The position numbers and the translations under genes are program-made. A DNA stretch of 64,000 nt from Flexivirga oryzae. Its GTDB lineage: Bacteria; Actinomycetota; Actinomycetes; Actinomycetales; Dermatophilaceae. A model generated the notes under the pieces. The model did no database searches, was not told the origin of the DNA, and saw only the letters and a list, made by a program, of their open reading frames with translations. The stretch covers positions 186,001 to 250,000 of the forward strand of contig NZ_JACHVQ010000001.1 in the NCBI RefSeq assembly GCF_014190805.1, read 5' to 3'. The first letter of the stretch is position 1, and every line of letters starts with the position of its first letter. Positions 1-7,762 of the stretch are shown piece after piece.

Positions 1-905
1 ATGCCGCCCGGGTTGGTGAGGCTGATCGTGGTGCCGGCGTAGTCGTCGAGGGTCAGCTTGTTGCTGCGCGCCTTGCGGACCATCTCCTCGTATGCCGCCC
101 AGAACTGCGCGAAGTCCATCTCCTCGGCGCCCTTGACGCTGGGCACGACGAGGGTGCGCGACCCGTCTTCCTTCTGCAGGTCGATCGCCAGGCCGAAGCC
201 GACGTGGCCGGGCTTGATGAGGGTCGGCTTGCCCTTCTCGTCCTCGCCGAGCGCGTAGTTCATCTCCGGCACCAGCTTGAGCGCCCGGATGATGGCGTAA
301 CCGATGATGTGGGTGAAGCTGACCTTGCCACCACGGCTGCGGGACAGGTGGTTGTTGATGACGATGCGGTTGTCGATCAGCAGCTTGGCCGGGACCGCGC
401 GCACGCTGGTCGCGGTCGGGACCGTGAGGCTGGTCTCCATGTTGGAGACGATGCGGGCGGCGACGCCCTTGAGCGGCACGCTCTGGTCCTCGGCGGGGCC
501 GACCTCCGGCACCTTCGGTGCGGACGCGTCGCGCGCGATGACCTTGCCCTCGGACAGCTCCCAGTCCTTGGGGTCGGGGCGCGGTGCCTCCTTGGGCGCC
601 TGCCGGGCGGCGCCCTTGGGCGGCTCGGGGGCGGCGGGCGTGGCGGGGGCCGCAGGCTTGGTGGCCGGGGCGCTCTGTGCTGCGGGGGCCGCCGGTGTCG
701 CGGCGGGGGCCGCGTCCGCCGTGGCGGGGGTGCTCGTCGTCTGGCCGTTGCCGACGGGCGTGGTGCTGGGCCGGTAATCCTCGAAGAAGCTCCACCACGC
801 CTTGTCGACGGAGTTCTTGTCCTGTTTGTACTGCTCGTAGAGCTCGTCAACGAGCCATTCATTGGGTCCGAATGTCGCGAGGGGGTCAGGCGACTGGGAT
901 GACAC
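1..905 (-). CDS. kgd: multifunctional 2-oxoglutarate decarboxylase/dehydrogenase, N-terminal part (runs off window)
   Basis: Only the first 301 codons are present; the gene leaves the window at base 1. The product is the actinobacterial E1/E2 fusion of the TCA cycle, which decarboxylates 2-oxoglutarate with thiamine diphosphate. Visible here are the N-terminal segment (residues 1-40, FGPNEWLVDELYEQYKQD), an Ala/Pro-rich linker (about 48-100), and the start of the acyltransferase-like domain (from about 110, with GGKVSFTHIIGYAI and GHVGFGLAIDLQ). The thiamine-binding E1 part lies outside. I chose the GTG at 905 because an AAGAGG ribosome site lies about 9 bases upstream and the protein then begins with the family's usual short lead-in. 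Recognition is secure. Confidence 0.95.
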   Translation of the reverse strand, partial: MSSQSPDPLATFGPNEWLVDELYEQYKQDKNSVDKAWWSFFEDYRPSTTPVGNGQTTSTPATADAAPAATPAAPAAQSAPATKPAAPATPAAPEPPKGAARQAPKEAPRPDPKDWELSEGKVIARDASAPKVPEVGPAEDQSVPLKGVAARIVSNMETSLTVPTATSVRAVPAKLLIDNRIVINNHLSRSRGGKVSFTHIIGYAIIRALKLVPEMNYALGEDEKGKPTLIKPGHVGFGLAIDLQKEDGSRTLVVPSVKGAEEMDFAQFWAAYEEMVRKARSNKLTLDDYAGTTISLTNPGG

Positions 906-1333
906 GCGAATGCGCCTCTTTCGTCAAGGTCGGCACGGCCATGCTGAGGATGTCCGGCTATGCGGGTTTCAGGCGTATGACGACAGGAGTCGGCATACAG
1001 ATCCAGCGTAACGTGAAGGGGCAGGTCCGCCACACCTGGTCCACGGTGTGTGCTATGGAGAATTTTCGCGGTTTTTCCGGCGTGTCGTCCGTAGACCGGT
1101 GGATGTCGTGGGTGACCGTCGGTCCGTGCCCGCAGGCGATGCTTGACCAGCATCGAATCGCGACATATCGTGTTTGACGAACACGCGATATGTCGCGAAG
1201 TGTGCACCGCGGTGGCTGAGTAAGGGTGAGGCGTTGCATTGAGTAGCCGGCGAGGAACGAGCCGGCGTATCGAAATGCACGAGCCCGCATCGAAGTCCTG
1301 CGGTCTCCAGAACGACGACGAGGAGAGAACGAC
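906..1333. promoter_or_regulatory. divergent intergenic region, kgd / DUF4097 operon
   Basis: No credible gene is seen in these 428 bases. The gap must hold the promoters of kgd (leftward) and of the DUF4097-padR pair (rightward). It contains the palindrome listed separately at 1158-1198 and, at about 1231-1272, a copy of the dispersed repeat seen elsewhere (GAGTAGCCGGCGAGGAACGA followed by GCCGGCGTATCGA). The DUF4097 messenger would have a leader of about 150 bases if it starts at the palindrome. Confidence 0.6.
1158..1198. promoter_or_regulatory. PadR-type operator palindrome with overlapping promoter
   Basis: Perfect 13-bp inverted repeat TCGCGACATATCG (1158-1170) with its complement at 1186-1198; TGTT/AACA inside the arms extends it. 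A TTGACC hexamer at 1143-1148 and TATCGT at 1166-1171, 17 bases apart, form a possible promoter that the palindrome would cover. Operators built around an ATAT core are known for PadR-family repressors, and a PadR gene lies in the operon downstream, so autoregulation is the natural reading. The assignment is inferred. Confidence 0.6.
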
Positions 1334-2182
1334 ATGGCGCAGCAGTGGGAGATCAGCGACCCGAAGTTGCTCGACGTGGGTGGCGAGGGCGAGCGTGTCG
1401 CCGCGCTGACCGTCGCGCTGATCGGGGGGCACGTCGACGTGGTCACCCACACCGACTCAGGTGCTGCCAGCGTGGAGGTTCAAGAGGTCGTCGGGCCGCC
1501 GCTGAAGGTCACCTGGGACGGGCACAAGCTCGAGATCAGCCACGTCAAGTCCGAGGGATCGAGCATGTGGGAGACGATCAAGGGCCTCGGCAGCGGCTCC
1601 GGACACGTGCGCGCCCGGGTGTCGGTCTCCATCCCGAACGACGCCAAGACCAGCATCAACACGGTGAATGCCGGAGCGGTCGTGAGCGGCATACATGCCA
1701 ACTCCTCGCTCAACACCGTCAGCGGTGATGTGGCGGCCGACGACCTCGACGGCCGCATCGAGATCAACGGCGTGTCAGGCACGTTCGAGGGGCGCAACCT
1801 GCGTGGGCGGCTCGAGGCCAACACCGTCTCCGGGGCGATGACCGTGCATCACAGCGCCCTCGACCCGATCGAGCTGAACGGCGTCTCCGGTGACATCACG
1901 CTCGACCTGACCGACTTCCGGACGCGGGTGGAGTCCAACACGGTGTCCGGTGACGTGACGGTGCGGGTGCCGCAGGGCGGCGGCTACCGGGTGAAGGTGT
2001 CGACGATGTCCGGCGCGGCCATCGTCGACGGCATGAAGCTGGGCGGTAAGTGGCACCGCGGGGGAGAGGCGCGTGACGGCGACGAGTCGTTGCGGATCTC
2101 GGCGAACTCCATGTCCGGCGACGTCGTGGTGTTGCGGGCGGCGCCCGCGGCCGGACCGGACCTGTCCAAGGATCCGTCATGA
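1334..2182 (+). CDS. DUF4097 family beta-strand repeat protein
   Basis: 282 residues with no signal peptide or membrane segment. From about residue 85 it is a run of short beta-strand repeats, each ending in a motif such as NTVSGDV, NGVSGTF or NTVSGAM, typical of DUF4097 (adhesin-like right-handed beta structure). The biochemical role of the family is unknown. The ATG at 1334 follows GAGGAGAGAACGAC, a good ribosome site. The stop overlaps the ATG of the PadR gene (ATGA), so the two are translationally coupled. This DUF4097-PadR pairing is common in Actinobacteria and suggests that the regulator controls this protein. Confidence 0.85.
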   Translation: MAQQWEISDPKLLDVGGEGERVAALTVALIGGHVDVVTHTDSGAASVEVQEVVGPPLKVTWDGHKLEISHVKSEGSSMWETIKGLGSGSGHVRARVSVSIPNDAKTSINTVNAGAVVSGIHANSSLNTVSGDVAADDLDGRIEINGVSGTFEGRNLRGRLEANTVSGAMTVHHSALDPIELNGVSGDITLDLTDFRTRVESNTVSGDVTVRVPQGGGYRVKVSTMSGAAIVDGMKLGGKWHRGGEARDGDESLRISANSMSGDVVVLRAAPAAGPDLSKDPS

Positions 2183-2751
2183 GTCCCGTTTTTGCGCACG
2201 GTCAGCTGCGGCTCTACCTGCTCGCGCTGCTCGCCGAGGGGCCGCATCACGGCTACGAGATCATGCGCGATCTCGAGCAGCGGTTCAACGGGCTCTACAC
2301 GCCCAGCGCCGGCACGGTGTATCCGCGACTGGCGAAGCTGGAGGAGGAGGGGCTGGTCCGCCGCAGCGACGACGGGCGGAAGGCGACATACACCCTCACT
2401 GACGCGGGGCGGGCCGAGGTGGAGGCGCGGCAGGACGACCTGGGCGACCTCAAGGTCGACCTCGACCGGTCGGTCAGCCAGCTCGCCGATGAGGTGCGCT
2501 CGCGGGTGAAGGGGGAGGCTGCGGACCTGCGTGCGGAGCTGAAGGCGGCTGCGCAGGAGGCGCGTCGGGCGGCGCGGCCGGTGTCGAGTGCGCCGCCGCG
2601 CGGCGGGCACGACGACTTCGAACGCGCCATCAACCAGTTGCGGGAGACGACGCGCAAGGTCGTGCGTGCGAAGAAAACGACCGAGGCGGTCCGTGACGAG
2701 GTGTTGCGGATCGTGCAGGAGGCGCAGCGGCAGGTGGACCGGCTGCGGTAG
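2179..2751 (+). CDS. PadR family transcriptional regulator
   Basis: 190 residues. Residues about 8-80 form the PadR winged helix-turn-helix (LYLLALLAEGPHHGYEIMRD, then YPRLAKLEEEGLVRR and an ATYTLTDAGR wing). The second half (residues 90-190) is charged and helical, probably a dimerisation segment. It starts within the stop of the DUF4097 gene and probably represses its own operon through the palindrome at 1158-1198. The last about 295 bases are duplicated downstream at 3742-4036, on the far side of a toxin-antitoxin pair. Confidence 0.9.
   Translation: MSPVFAHGQLRLYLLALLAEGPHHGYEIMRDLEQRFNGLYTPSAGTVYPRLAKLEEEGLVRRSDDGRKATYTLTDAGRAEVEARQDDLGDLKVDLDRSVSQLADEVRSRVKGEAADLRAELKAAAQEARRAARPVSSAPPRGGHDDFERAINQLRETTRKVVRAKKTTEAVRDEVLRIVQEAQRQVDRLR
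2455..2749 (+). repeat. direct repeat copy A (padR 3' end)
   Basis: 295 bases encoding the last 98 residues of the PadR protein. They recur at 3742-4036 with an exact offset of 1287, no indels and about half a dozen substitutions. The toxin-antitoxin pair lies between the copies. Confidence 0.9.
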
Positions 2752-2834
2752 TGCAGTAGCGCTCGTTGGCGAGCGCACGTCTCCCCGGTGGGATGCCGGT
2801 GCGGTTTTGCCGGGTTTCGGCGTGCTGGCGGCGG

Positions 2835-2878
2835 ACAATTATGACTTGCAGTGAATATGGCTCTCGTGACATAATTGT
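2835..2878. promoter_or_regulatory. toxin-antitoxin promoter and operator
   Basis: TTGCAG (2846-2851) and CATAAT (2870-2875), 18 bases apart, form a promoter whose start would fall at about 2881, the ATG of the toxin, so the messenger may be leaderless. A perfect 9-bp inverted repeat ACAATTATG (2835-2843) / CATAATTGT (2870-2878) brackets the -35 and covers the -10. It is a good candidate operator for the downstream XRE antitoxin. Confidence 0.65.
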
Positions 2879-2880
2879 GC

Positions 2881-3294
2881 ATGATCATTGACGCTCCAGC
2901 CGAGTTCTGGGACTGGGTTGAGCGGCTGGAGCGCGAAGCATCCGGCGGTAACGACAAGGCGGTTGAGAAGCTCGACCTTGTCCAGGCGCTCCTGGAAGAA
3001 CTGGAGGAGTTGGAAGAAGCGCCGTCAAAGGGCAACGAGACGGCGACCCTGAAGTGGGTGCGGCAGTCGAAGAGGTATCTCGTCTGGCGAGTCTCGCATC
3101 CGTATCGGGTGGGAGTGGCCATCAGATTGATTTGTTGGTTCCCACCAACCGATGCAAACACTGTGGTGGTCGCGCTCTTCGCCGGTGACAAGGCGCGCAT
3201 CGGCGACGTCTTCTACAACGGCGTCGGGGATCGATCCGATCCGCTGATTGATCAATGGAAACGCGAAGTAAGAAGGAGCAACCGGCATGAGTGA
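2881..3294 (+). CDS. RelE/HigB-like toxin (type II TA)
   Basis: 137 residues. The N-terminal half is acidic and helical (FWDWVERLEREASGG, LVQALLEELEELEE); the second half has the alternating strand pattern of RelE/HigB mRNA interferases (LKWVRQSKRYLVWRVSH, then a strand with VVVALFAGDKAR). The next gene is an XRE antitoxin and overlaps this one by 8 bases, the toxin-first order of higBA-type modules. A TTG at 2875 is in frame, but ATG 2881 coincides with the predicted transcription start. The family call rests on pattern and context; catalytic residues are not certain by eye. Confidence 0.7.
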   Translation: MIIDAPAEFWDWVERLEREASGGNDKAVEKLDLVQALLEELEELEEAPSKGNETATLKWVRQSKRYLVWRVSHPYRVGVAIRLICWFPPTDANTVVVALFAGDKARIGDVFYNGVGDRSDPLIDQWKREVRRSNRHE

Positions 3295-3688
3295 CAAGCA
3301 GGCTGCCGCAGCCGGCCCCAGCCGTGGTTTCCTACGCGGAAACGAGCGCCTCGCCAGGCTTCGGGAGCGACCCGGCGCAGCGCAGCGAGTGGGTGAAATC
3401 CGAAGTCAGATGCGCGATATGAACCGCATCTATGCCAAGAGCCTGGCCGATATCCGCAAAGCAGCCGGTCGCACCCAGGTCGACGTTGCCGAGCGCCTGG
3501 GCGTCGGTCAGAGCGTCGTCTCGCGGACCGAGCGCAGCGACGACATGCTCCTGTCGACGTTTGGCAGCTACCTGGCGGCGACGGGCGCGGACTCGGCTAG
3601 CATCGTCGTCCACGTCAACGGTGTGGATGTCGAGTTGGACCTTCTGGGAACGCCAGGCGGCGAGGAGGGAGCGGCGCGAAGAGGATGA
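3287..3688 (+). CDS. XRE family antitoxin / regulator
   Basis: 133 residues. A helix-turn-helix of the Cro/CI type lies at about residues 52-90 (LADIRKAAGRTQVDVAERLG, then VGQSVVSRTER), followed by a short C-terminal beta part (IVVHVNGVDVELDLLG). It overlaps the upstream toxin gene and would neutralise the toxin and repress the pair through the inverted repeat at 2835-2878. The first 45 residues are basic and extended. The stop overlaps the ORF of the truncated PadR copy (ATGA at 3685). Confidence 0.8.
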   Translation: MSDKQAAAAGPSRGFLRGNERLARLRERPGAAQRVGEIRSQMRDMNRIYAKSLADIRKAAGRTQVDVAERLGVGQSVVSRTERSDDMLLSTFGSYLAATGADSASIVVHVNGVDVELDLLGTPGGEEGAARRG

Positions 3689-4038
3689 CGTTGGCCCAGA
3701 TGTCCACCGGACTCAGCTCGCGCTCCGACGGGAGTGTCATCGTCGACCTGGACCGGTCGGTCAGTCAGCTCGCCGATGAGGTGCGCTCGCGGGTGAAGGG
3801 GGAGGCTGCGGACCTGCGTGCGGAGTTGAAGGCGGCTGCGCAGGAGGCGCGTCGGGCGGCGCGGCCGGTGTCGAGTGCGCCGCCGCGCGGCGGGCACGAC
3901 GACTTCGAACGCGCCATCAACCAGTTGCGGGAGACGACGCGCAAGATCGTCCGTGCGAAGAAGACGACCGAGGCGGTCCGTGACGAGGTGTTGCGGATCG
4001 TGCAGGAGGCGCAGCGGCAGGTGGACCGGCTGCGGTGA
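3685..4038 (+). pseudogene. truncated duplicate of padR C-terminal half
   Basis: The ORF of 117 codons has about 19 unrelated codons followed by 98 codons nearly identical to the end of the PadR gene at 2179-2751. The winged helix is absent, so it cannot act as a normal PadR repressor. The ORF opens with an ATG overlapping the antitoxin stop. It could be translated, and a dominant-negative dimerisation peptide is conceivable, but the simplest reading is a duplication scar around the inserted toxin-antitoxin pair. Confidence 0.8.
3742..4036 (+). repeat. direct repeat copy B (padR 3' end)
   Basis: Second copy of the 295-base repeat at 2455-2749; it starts at GTCGACCT and ends with the last codons of padR. 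Confidence 0.9.
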
Positions 4039-4206
4039 CGCGCGTTGCGGGGATTGCGGCGGGGTTCCGGGTTGCGGGGTTCCGCGCGGGCGAAGGTCTC
4101 CACAGGGGAGAGGTACGTGCGGGATTTCCGGGTTAAGGCGTACCGGAGTCCCCACTGGGTCGGGGTATGACCAGTTTCGGGCCGGGTACGGTCAGGATTG
4201 CTATTC

Positions 4207-4259
4207 TGTCTAGAATGTCTAGTCCGAGATTGACTTGTATGTCTAGGTTGGAATAGACT
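4207..4259 (+). promoter_or_regulatory. hicAB promoter with three TGTCTAG heptamers
   Basis: TTGACT (4230-4235) and TAGACT (4254-4259) are 18 bases apart and predict a start at about 4266-4267, the GTG of hicA, hence a leaderless message. TGTCTAG occurs at 4207-4213, 4216-4222 and 4240-4246, two copies upstream of the -35 and one in the spacer, as expected for an operator bound by the HicB antitoxin. Confidence 0.6.
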
Positions 4260-4266
4260 ACGATGC

Positions 4267-4482
4267 GTGAATCGCAGAGACGTCATCAAGAAGATCAAGA
4301 AGGCGGCCAAGGACGGTGGCGTCTCCTGGGAACTTCGCGAGAACGGCAAGCGTCACGACCTGTACGACCTTGATGGCGTGATGATCCCGATCCCGCGACA
4401 CAACGAAATCACCGAGCAGATGGCCGAGATCATCTGGAAAGAATGCGAGAGCAAGCTAGGACAAGGATGGTGGCGCAAGTGA
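4267..4482 (+). CDS. hicA: HicA family mRNA interferase toxin
   Basis: 71 residues, the usual size of a HicA. It has the double-stranded-RNA-binding-like fold pattern of the family: an N-terminal helix (RDVIKKIKKAAKDGG), then strands around WELRENGKRHDLYDLDG, with the catalytic His probably in GKRHDLY, and a C-terminal helix. It cleaves mRNA when not bound by HicB. The GTG at 4267 is chosen because it coincides with the predicted transcription start; the nearby ATG at 4263 is out of frame. It overlaps hicB by 16 bases. Confidence 0.85.
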   Translation: MNRRDVIKKIKKAAKDGGVSWELRENGKRHDLYDLDGVMIPIPRHNEITEQMAEIIWKECESKLGQGWWRK

Positions 4483-4853
4483 AGATCCATGCGAACGCCA
4501 AGCGTGACGGCAAATGGTGGCTCGTCTACGTCCCCGAAGTCGACCGCTGGACGCAGGCTCGCACCCTCGCCGACGTCGGTCCCATGGCAGCAGAGCTGGC
4601 GGCGCTCATGCTCGGAGTCAATGAAAACCAAGTCGAAATCGAAGACATTGTGATCGAGCTGCCCGAGCATGTCCGCCAACGCCTGGCCGACGCGGAACGA
4701 CTCCGCAAACAGGCCGCTGAAGCCAACCACGCAGCAGCCCAAGCATCGCGCGACGCCGCCCGCGAGCTGAAAGCAGACGGGCTCACCGTCCGAGACATCG
4801 GCAGGGCACTCGACGTGTCATACCAGCGCGCCCACCAACTCGTATCGTCCTGA
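4467..4853 (+). CDS. hicB: HicB family antitoxin with C-terminal HTH
   Basis: 128 residues. Residues 1-60 are the HicB partial RNase H-like domain (WWLVYVPEVDRWTQARTLAD). A charged, Ala-rich helix follows (about 68-100), then a small helix-turn-helix (LTVRDIGRALDVSYQRAHQL) for operator binding. ATG 4467 is preceded by AGGACAAGG; a GTG at 4479 overlapping the hicA stop is the alternative. The TGTCTAG heptamers upstream of hicA are its likely target. Confidence 0.8.
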   Translation: MVAQVKIHANAKRDGKWWLVYVPEVDRWTQARTLADVGPMAAELAALMLGVNENQVEIEDIVIELPEHVRQRLADAERLRKQAAEANHAAAQASRDAARELKADGLTVRDIGRALDVSYQRAHQLVSS

Positions 4854-5291
4854 TGTGTTTGCTGTGACAAATTGAGGGGTCAGCGCTCCGTGGCACAAAG
4901 GCTGGGGGAGGTATGTGCGGGGCGCGGGACCTCGACACGCCCTCGCCTATCGGCTCGGGCGGCTCGGCCACCGCGGGTTGCGTATTCGGCCACCGTGGCT
5001 CGGGCGGCTCGGCCACCGCGGGTTGCGTATTCGGCCACCGTGGCTCGGGCGGCTCGGCCACCGCGGGTTGCGTATTCGGCCACCGTGGCTCGGGCGGCTC
5101 GGCCACCGCGGGTTGCGTATTCGGCCACCGCGGCTCGGCTGTGGTCGGGGCGGGGGCGGTAGCCGCGGGACCTCGACACGCCCTCGCCTATCGGCTCGGG
5201 CGGCTCGGCCACCGCGGCTCGGCCACCGCGGCTGGGCCACCGCGGCTCGGGTTACTCGACTCGCGACCACTCATGACACGATGACCGCGAC
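4854..5291. other. repeat-filled intergenic region
   Basis: 438 bases without a credible gene; the open frames on both strands are translations of the repeats. It holds the 45-bp tandem array at 4951-5130 and an exact 54-bp direct repeat (4923-4976 and 5164-5217) around it. The promoter of the membrane-protein pair at 5292 must lie at its right edge, but I see no clear hexamers. Confidence 0.75.
4951..5130. repeat. 45-bp tandem repeat, four copies
   Basis: Units begin at 4951, 4996, 5041 and 5086. Each reads (C/T)GGCTCGGGCGGCTCGGCC, then ACCGCGGGTTGCGTATTC and GGCCACCG; they are identical except for the first base. There are no variable spacers, so this is not a CRISPR array. It belongs to the dispersed TACTCGGCCACCG repeat family of this genome. 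Confidence 0.95.
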
Positions 5292-6614
5292 ATGTTGGTG
5301 GAATGGCTTCTCGTCCTCGCCGGGGTTGTGCTGACCGTCGGCACAGCGCTGTTCGTCGCTGCCGAATTCAGTCTGGTCGCGCTCGACCGGCCGACGGTGC
5401 AGCGTGCGGTCGACGAGGGGGACGGCCGGGCCGGGCCGGTGCTGGCCGCGCTGCGCCGCTTGTCGACCCAGTTGTCGGCGGCGCAGGTCGGCATCACGAT
5501 CACCACGCTGGTGCTCGGTTATCTGGTCGAACCGTCCCTCGGTTCACTGCTCGAAGGTCCGCTGGAATCGATGGGCGTCTCCGAGGGGGCGTCGGCGGCC
5601 GTCGCGACACTGGTGGCGTTGGTCATCGCGTCGCTGTTCTCGATGATCTTCGGCGAGCTGATCCCGCAGTTCCTCGGCATCTCCGCACCGCTGCCGGTGG
5701 CCAAGGTCATCGCCCGGCCGGTGCGGATCTTCGCCACGGTCACCAGGCCGCTCATCGTCATCCTCAACGGGTCGGCCAACGCCGTGCTGCGGATGCTCGG
5801 CATCGAACCGCAGGAGGAGCTGAGCGCAGCGCGGACGCCGCAGGAGCTGGCGTCGATGGTGCGCCGGTCCGCCGAGGCCGGGACCTTGGAGGAGGGCACC
5901 GCCCGGCTGCTCACCCGGTCACTGGACTTCGGCGAGCGCACCGCCGCCGACGTGATGAGCCCCCGCGTGCGGTGTGCGTATGTCGAACGCGACGCGACTG
6001 CCACCGACGTCGTGGACCTCGCGCGGAACACCGGGCATTCGCGCTTCCCGGTGCTCGGCAACGACTGGGACGACGTCGTCGGCGTGGTCCACGTCAAGAA
6101 GGCCATCGCGGTGCCGCAGGACCGCCGGGAGGACGTCCCGGTGACCGCGCTGATGATCAGGCCGGTGCTGGTGCCCGAGACGATGCGGCTGGACCCGCTG
6201 CTGCTGTTGCTGCGCGAGGGCGGCTTCCAGCTGGCGATCGTCATCGACGAATACGGCGGCACCTCAGGCGTTGTCACGCTCGAGGACGTGATCGAGGAGA
6301 TCGTCGGCGAGGTGAGCGACGAGCACGACCCGCGCGTCGACGCCAGCCGACTGCTGCCGGACGGGTCCTGGACCGTGCCCGGCCTGTGGCGACCCGACGA
6401 GGTGCACGACCGCATCGGGGCGGTCATCCCCGAAGGTGCCTACTACGAGACCGTGGGTGGGTTCGTCATGTCGGCGGTCGGTCGCGTACCGCAGGTCGGT
6501 GACGAGGTCGCACTCGACGGCTGGACACTGCGGGTGGTCGCCATGGACGGACGACGCGTCGACCGGGTGCGGATAGCGCCCGTCATACAGCCGGCGGAGG
6601 AGGTTGCCGAATGA
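5292..6614 (+). CDS. CNNM/CBS domain membrane protein (HlyC/CorC family)
   Basis: 440 residues. Residues 1-190 are the CNNM (DUF21) transmembrane domain, with an N-terminal membrane helix, LSAAQVGITITTLVLGYL and a later helix ending in IFGELIPQFLG. A CBS pair spans about 205-335 (DVMSPRVRCAYVERDATATD; VIDEYGGTSGVVTLEDVIEE), and a CorC/HlyC domain covers about 350-435. Members are linked to Mg/Co transport; the old name hemolysin is not supported. The ATG at 5292 is the only good start in frame before the first membrane helix. It overlaps the next gene by 4 bases, and the two paralogues probably act together. Confidence 0.9.
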   Translation: MLVEWLLVLAGVVLTVGTALFVAAEFSLVALDRPTVQRAVDEGDGRAGPVLAALRRLSTQLSAAQVGITITTLVLGYLVEPSLGSLLEGPLESMGVSEGASAAVATLVALVIASLFSMIFGELIPQFLGISAPLPVAKVIARPVRIFATVTRPLIVILNGSANAVLRMLGIEPQEELSAARTPQELASMVRRSAEAGTLEEGTARLLTRSLDFGERTAADVMSPRVRCAYVERDATATDVVDLARNTGHSRFPVLGNDWDDVVGVVHVKKAIAVPQDRREDVPVTALMIRPVLVPETMRLDPLLLLLREGGFQLAIVIDEYGGTSGVVTLEDVIEEIVGEVSDEHDPRVDASRLLPDGSWTVPGLWRPDEVHDRIGAVIPEGAYYETVGGFVMSAVGRVPQVGDEVALDGWTLRVVAMDGRRVDRVRIAPVIQPAEEVAE

Positions 6615-7636
6615 ATCTCCTCCTGTCATTGGTATTCCTGCTCGGGAACGCGTTCTTCGTCGGTGCGGAGTTCGCCGTGATGGCCGCCCGGCGCTCCCAG
6701 CTCGAACCGCTCGCCGCCGCCGGATCCAAACGCGCCAAGCTGAGTCTCGAAGCGTTGGAGAAGGTTTCGTCGTTGCTGGCCTGCGCGCAGCTCGGCATCA
6801 CGGTGTGCTCGGTCCTGCTCGGTGCCGTCGCCGAGGACGCCCTGCACCACCTGATCGAGCCGATCTTCACCGGCATCGGAGCTCCCGACGGGGTGTCGAC
6901 CGTCGTCGCCCTGCTTCTCGCGCTGTTGATCGTCGCCTACTGCCACGTCGTGCTGGGCGAGATGGTGCCGAAGAACCTCGCGATCGCCGGACCGGACCGC
7001 GCGGCACTGCTGCTCGCGCCGGCGCTGCTGTGGATCACCAAGGTCCTGGGGCCGATCATCCGCGCAGTCGAAGCCATCGCGAAATGGGCCGTGCGCAGGT
7101 TCGGCGTCGAGCCGAAAGACGAGGCCACGTCGGCGTTCTCGGCGGAAGAGGTTGAGCTCATCGTCGCTGAGTCGCAGCGTGAGGGGTTGCTGCAGGAGGA
7201 GCAGTCGGCACGTGTGCAGGGCGCGTTGGAGTTCACCGACCGGGTCGCGTCCGACGTCGCGGTGCCGGTCGACGAGCTGGTCACCGTGCGAGTGGGTGCG
7301 ACTCCGGAGGACATCGAACGGCTGGTCGCCAAGCACGGGTTCTCGCGGTTCCCGGTCATCGACCGCTCCGGGGTCATCGCGGGGTATGTGCACCTGAAGG
7401 ACGTCCTGTACGCAACGGACGAAGCGTACGGCGAGCCGGTGCCGCCTCGGCGGATCCGCCTCCTGGCGACCGTGGCACCGACCGATGACGTCGACGACAT
7501 GCTCGTGACCATGCAGCGCAGCGGCGCTCACCTGGCCCGCGTCGTCGACGGCAATGACACGGTGCTCGGTGTCGTCTTCCTGGAAGACGTGCTCGAGGAG
7601 CTCGTTGGTGAGGTCGAGGACGCCACTCAGCGGTAG
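6611..7636 (+). CDS. CNNM/CBS domain membrane protein, short paralogue
   Basis: 341 residues. It has the same CNNM transmembrane domain (LACAQLGITVCSVLLGAVAE; VVLGEMVPKNLAIAG) and a CBS pair (DVAVPVDELVTVRVGATPED; VLGVVFLEDVLEELVGEVED), but ends right after the second CBS and lacks the CorC/HlyC domain of its neighbour. It starts in the ATGA overlap with the upstream gene. A long/short pair of this kind is a recurrent actinobacterial arrangement and suggests a hetero-oligomeric transporter or regulator. Confidence 0.9.
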   Translation: MNLLLSLVFLLGNAFFVGAEFAVMAARRSQLEPLAAAGSKRAKLSLEALEKVSSLLACAQLGITVCSVLLGAVAEDALHHLIEPIFTGIGAPDGVSTVVALLLALLIVAYCHVVLGEMVPKNLAIAGPDRAALLLAPALLWITKVLGPIIRAVEAIAKWAVRRFGVEPKDEATSAFSAEEVELIVAESQREGLLQEEQSARVQGALEFTDRVASDVAVPVDELVTVRVGATPEDIERLVAKHGFSRFPVIDRSGVIAGYVHLKDVLYATDEAYGEPVPPRRIRLLATVAPTDDVDDMLVTMQRSGAHLARVVDGNDTVLGVVFLEDVLEELVGEVEDATQR

Positions 7637-7762
7637 GGACGCCGGGGTCTCGATATGACTCGCCCCGCTCGACCAGCGCGGCGGGGGATTTATTGCACGG
7701 ACCCGGCTTTGGGTATCCGAATTCCGAGACAGAGTGCCTCATGATCTGGTCTGCCCTATTCT

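Noticed and set aside
204..902. Long plus-strand open frames opposite kgd
   Set aside because: They are antisense to a clear kgd reading frame and have Gly/Arg-rich nonsense composition.
4951..5130. Regular repeats as a CRISPR array
   Set aside because: Units are contiguous and identical, with no unique spacers, and no cas genes are near.
7650..7700. Terminator after the CNNM pair
   Set aside because: GC-rich half symmetry only; it looks more like a fragment of the dispersed repeat.
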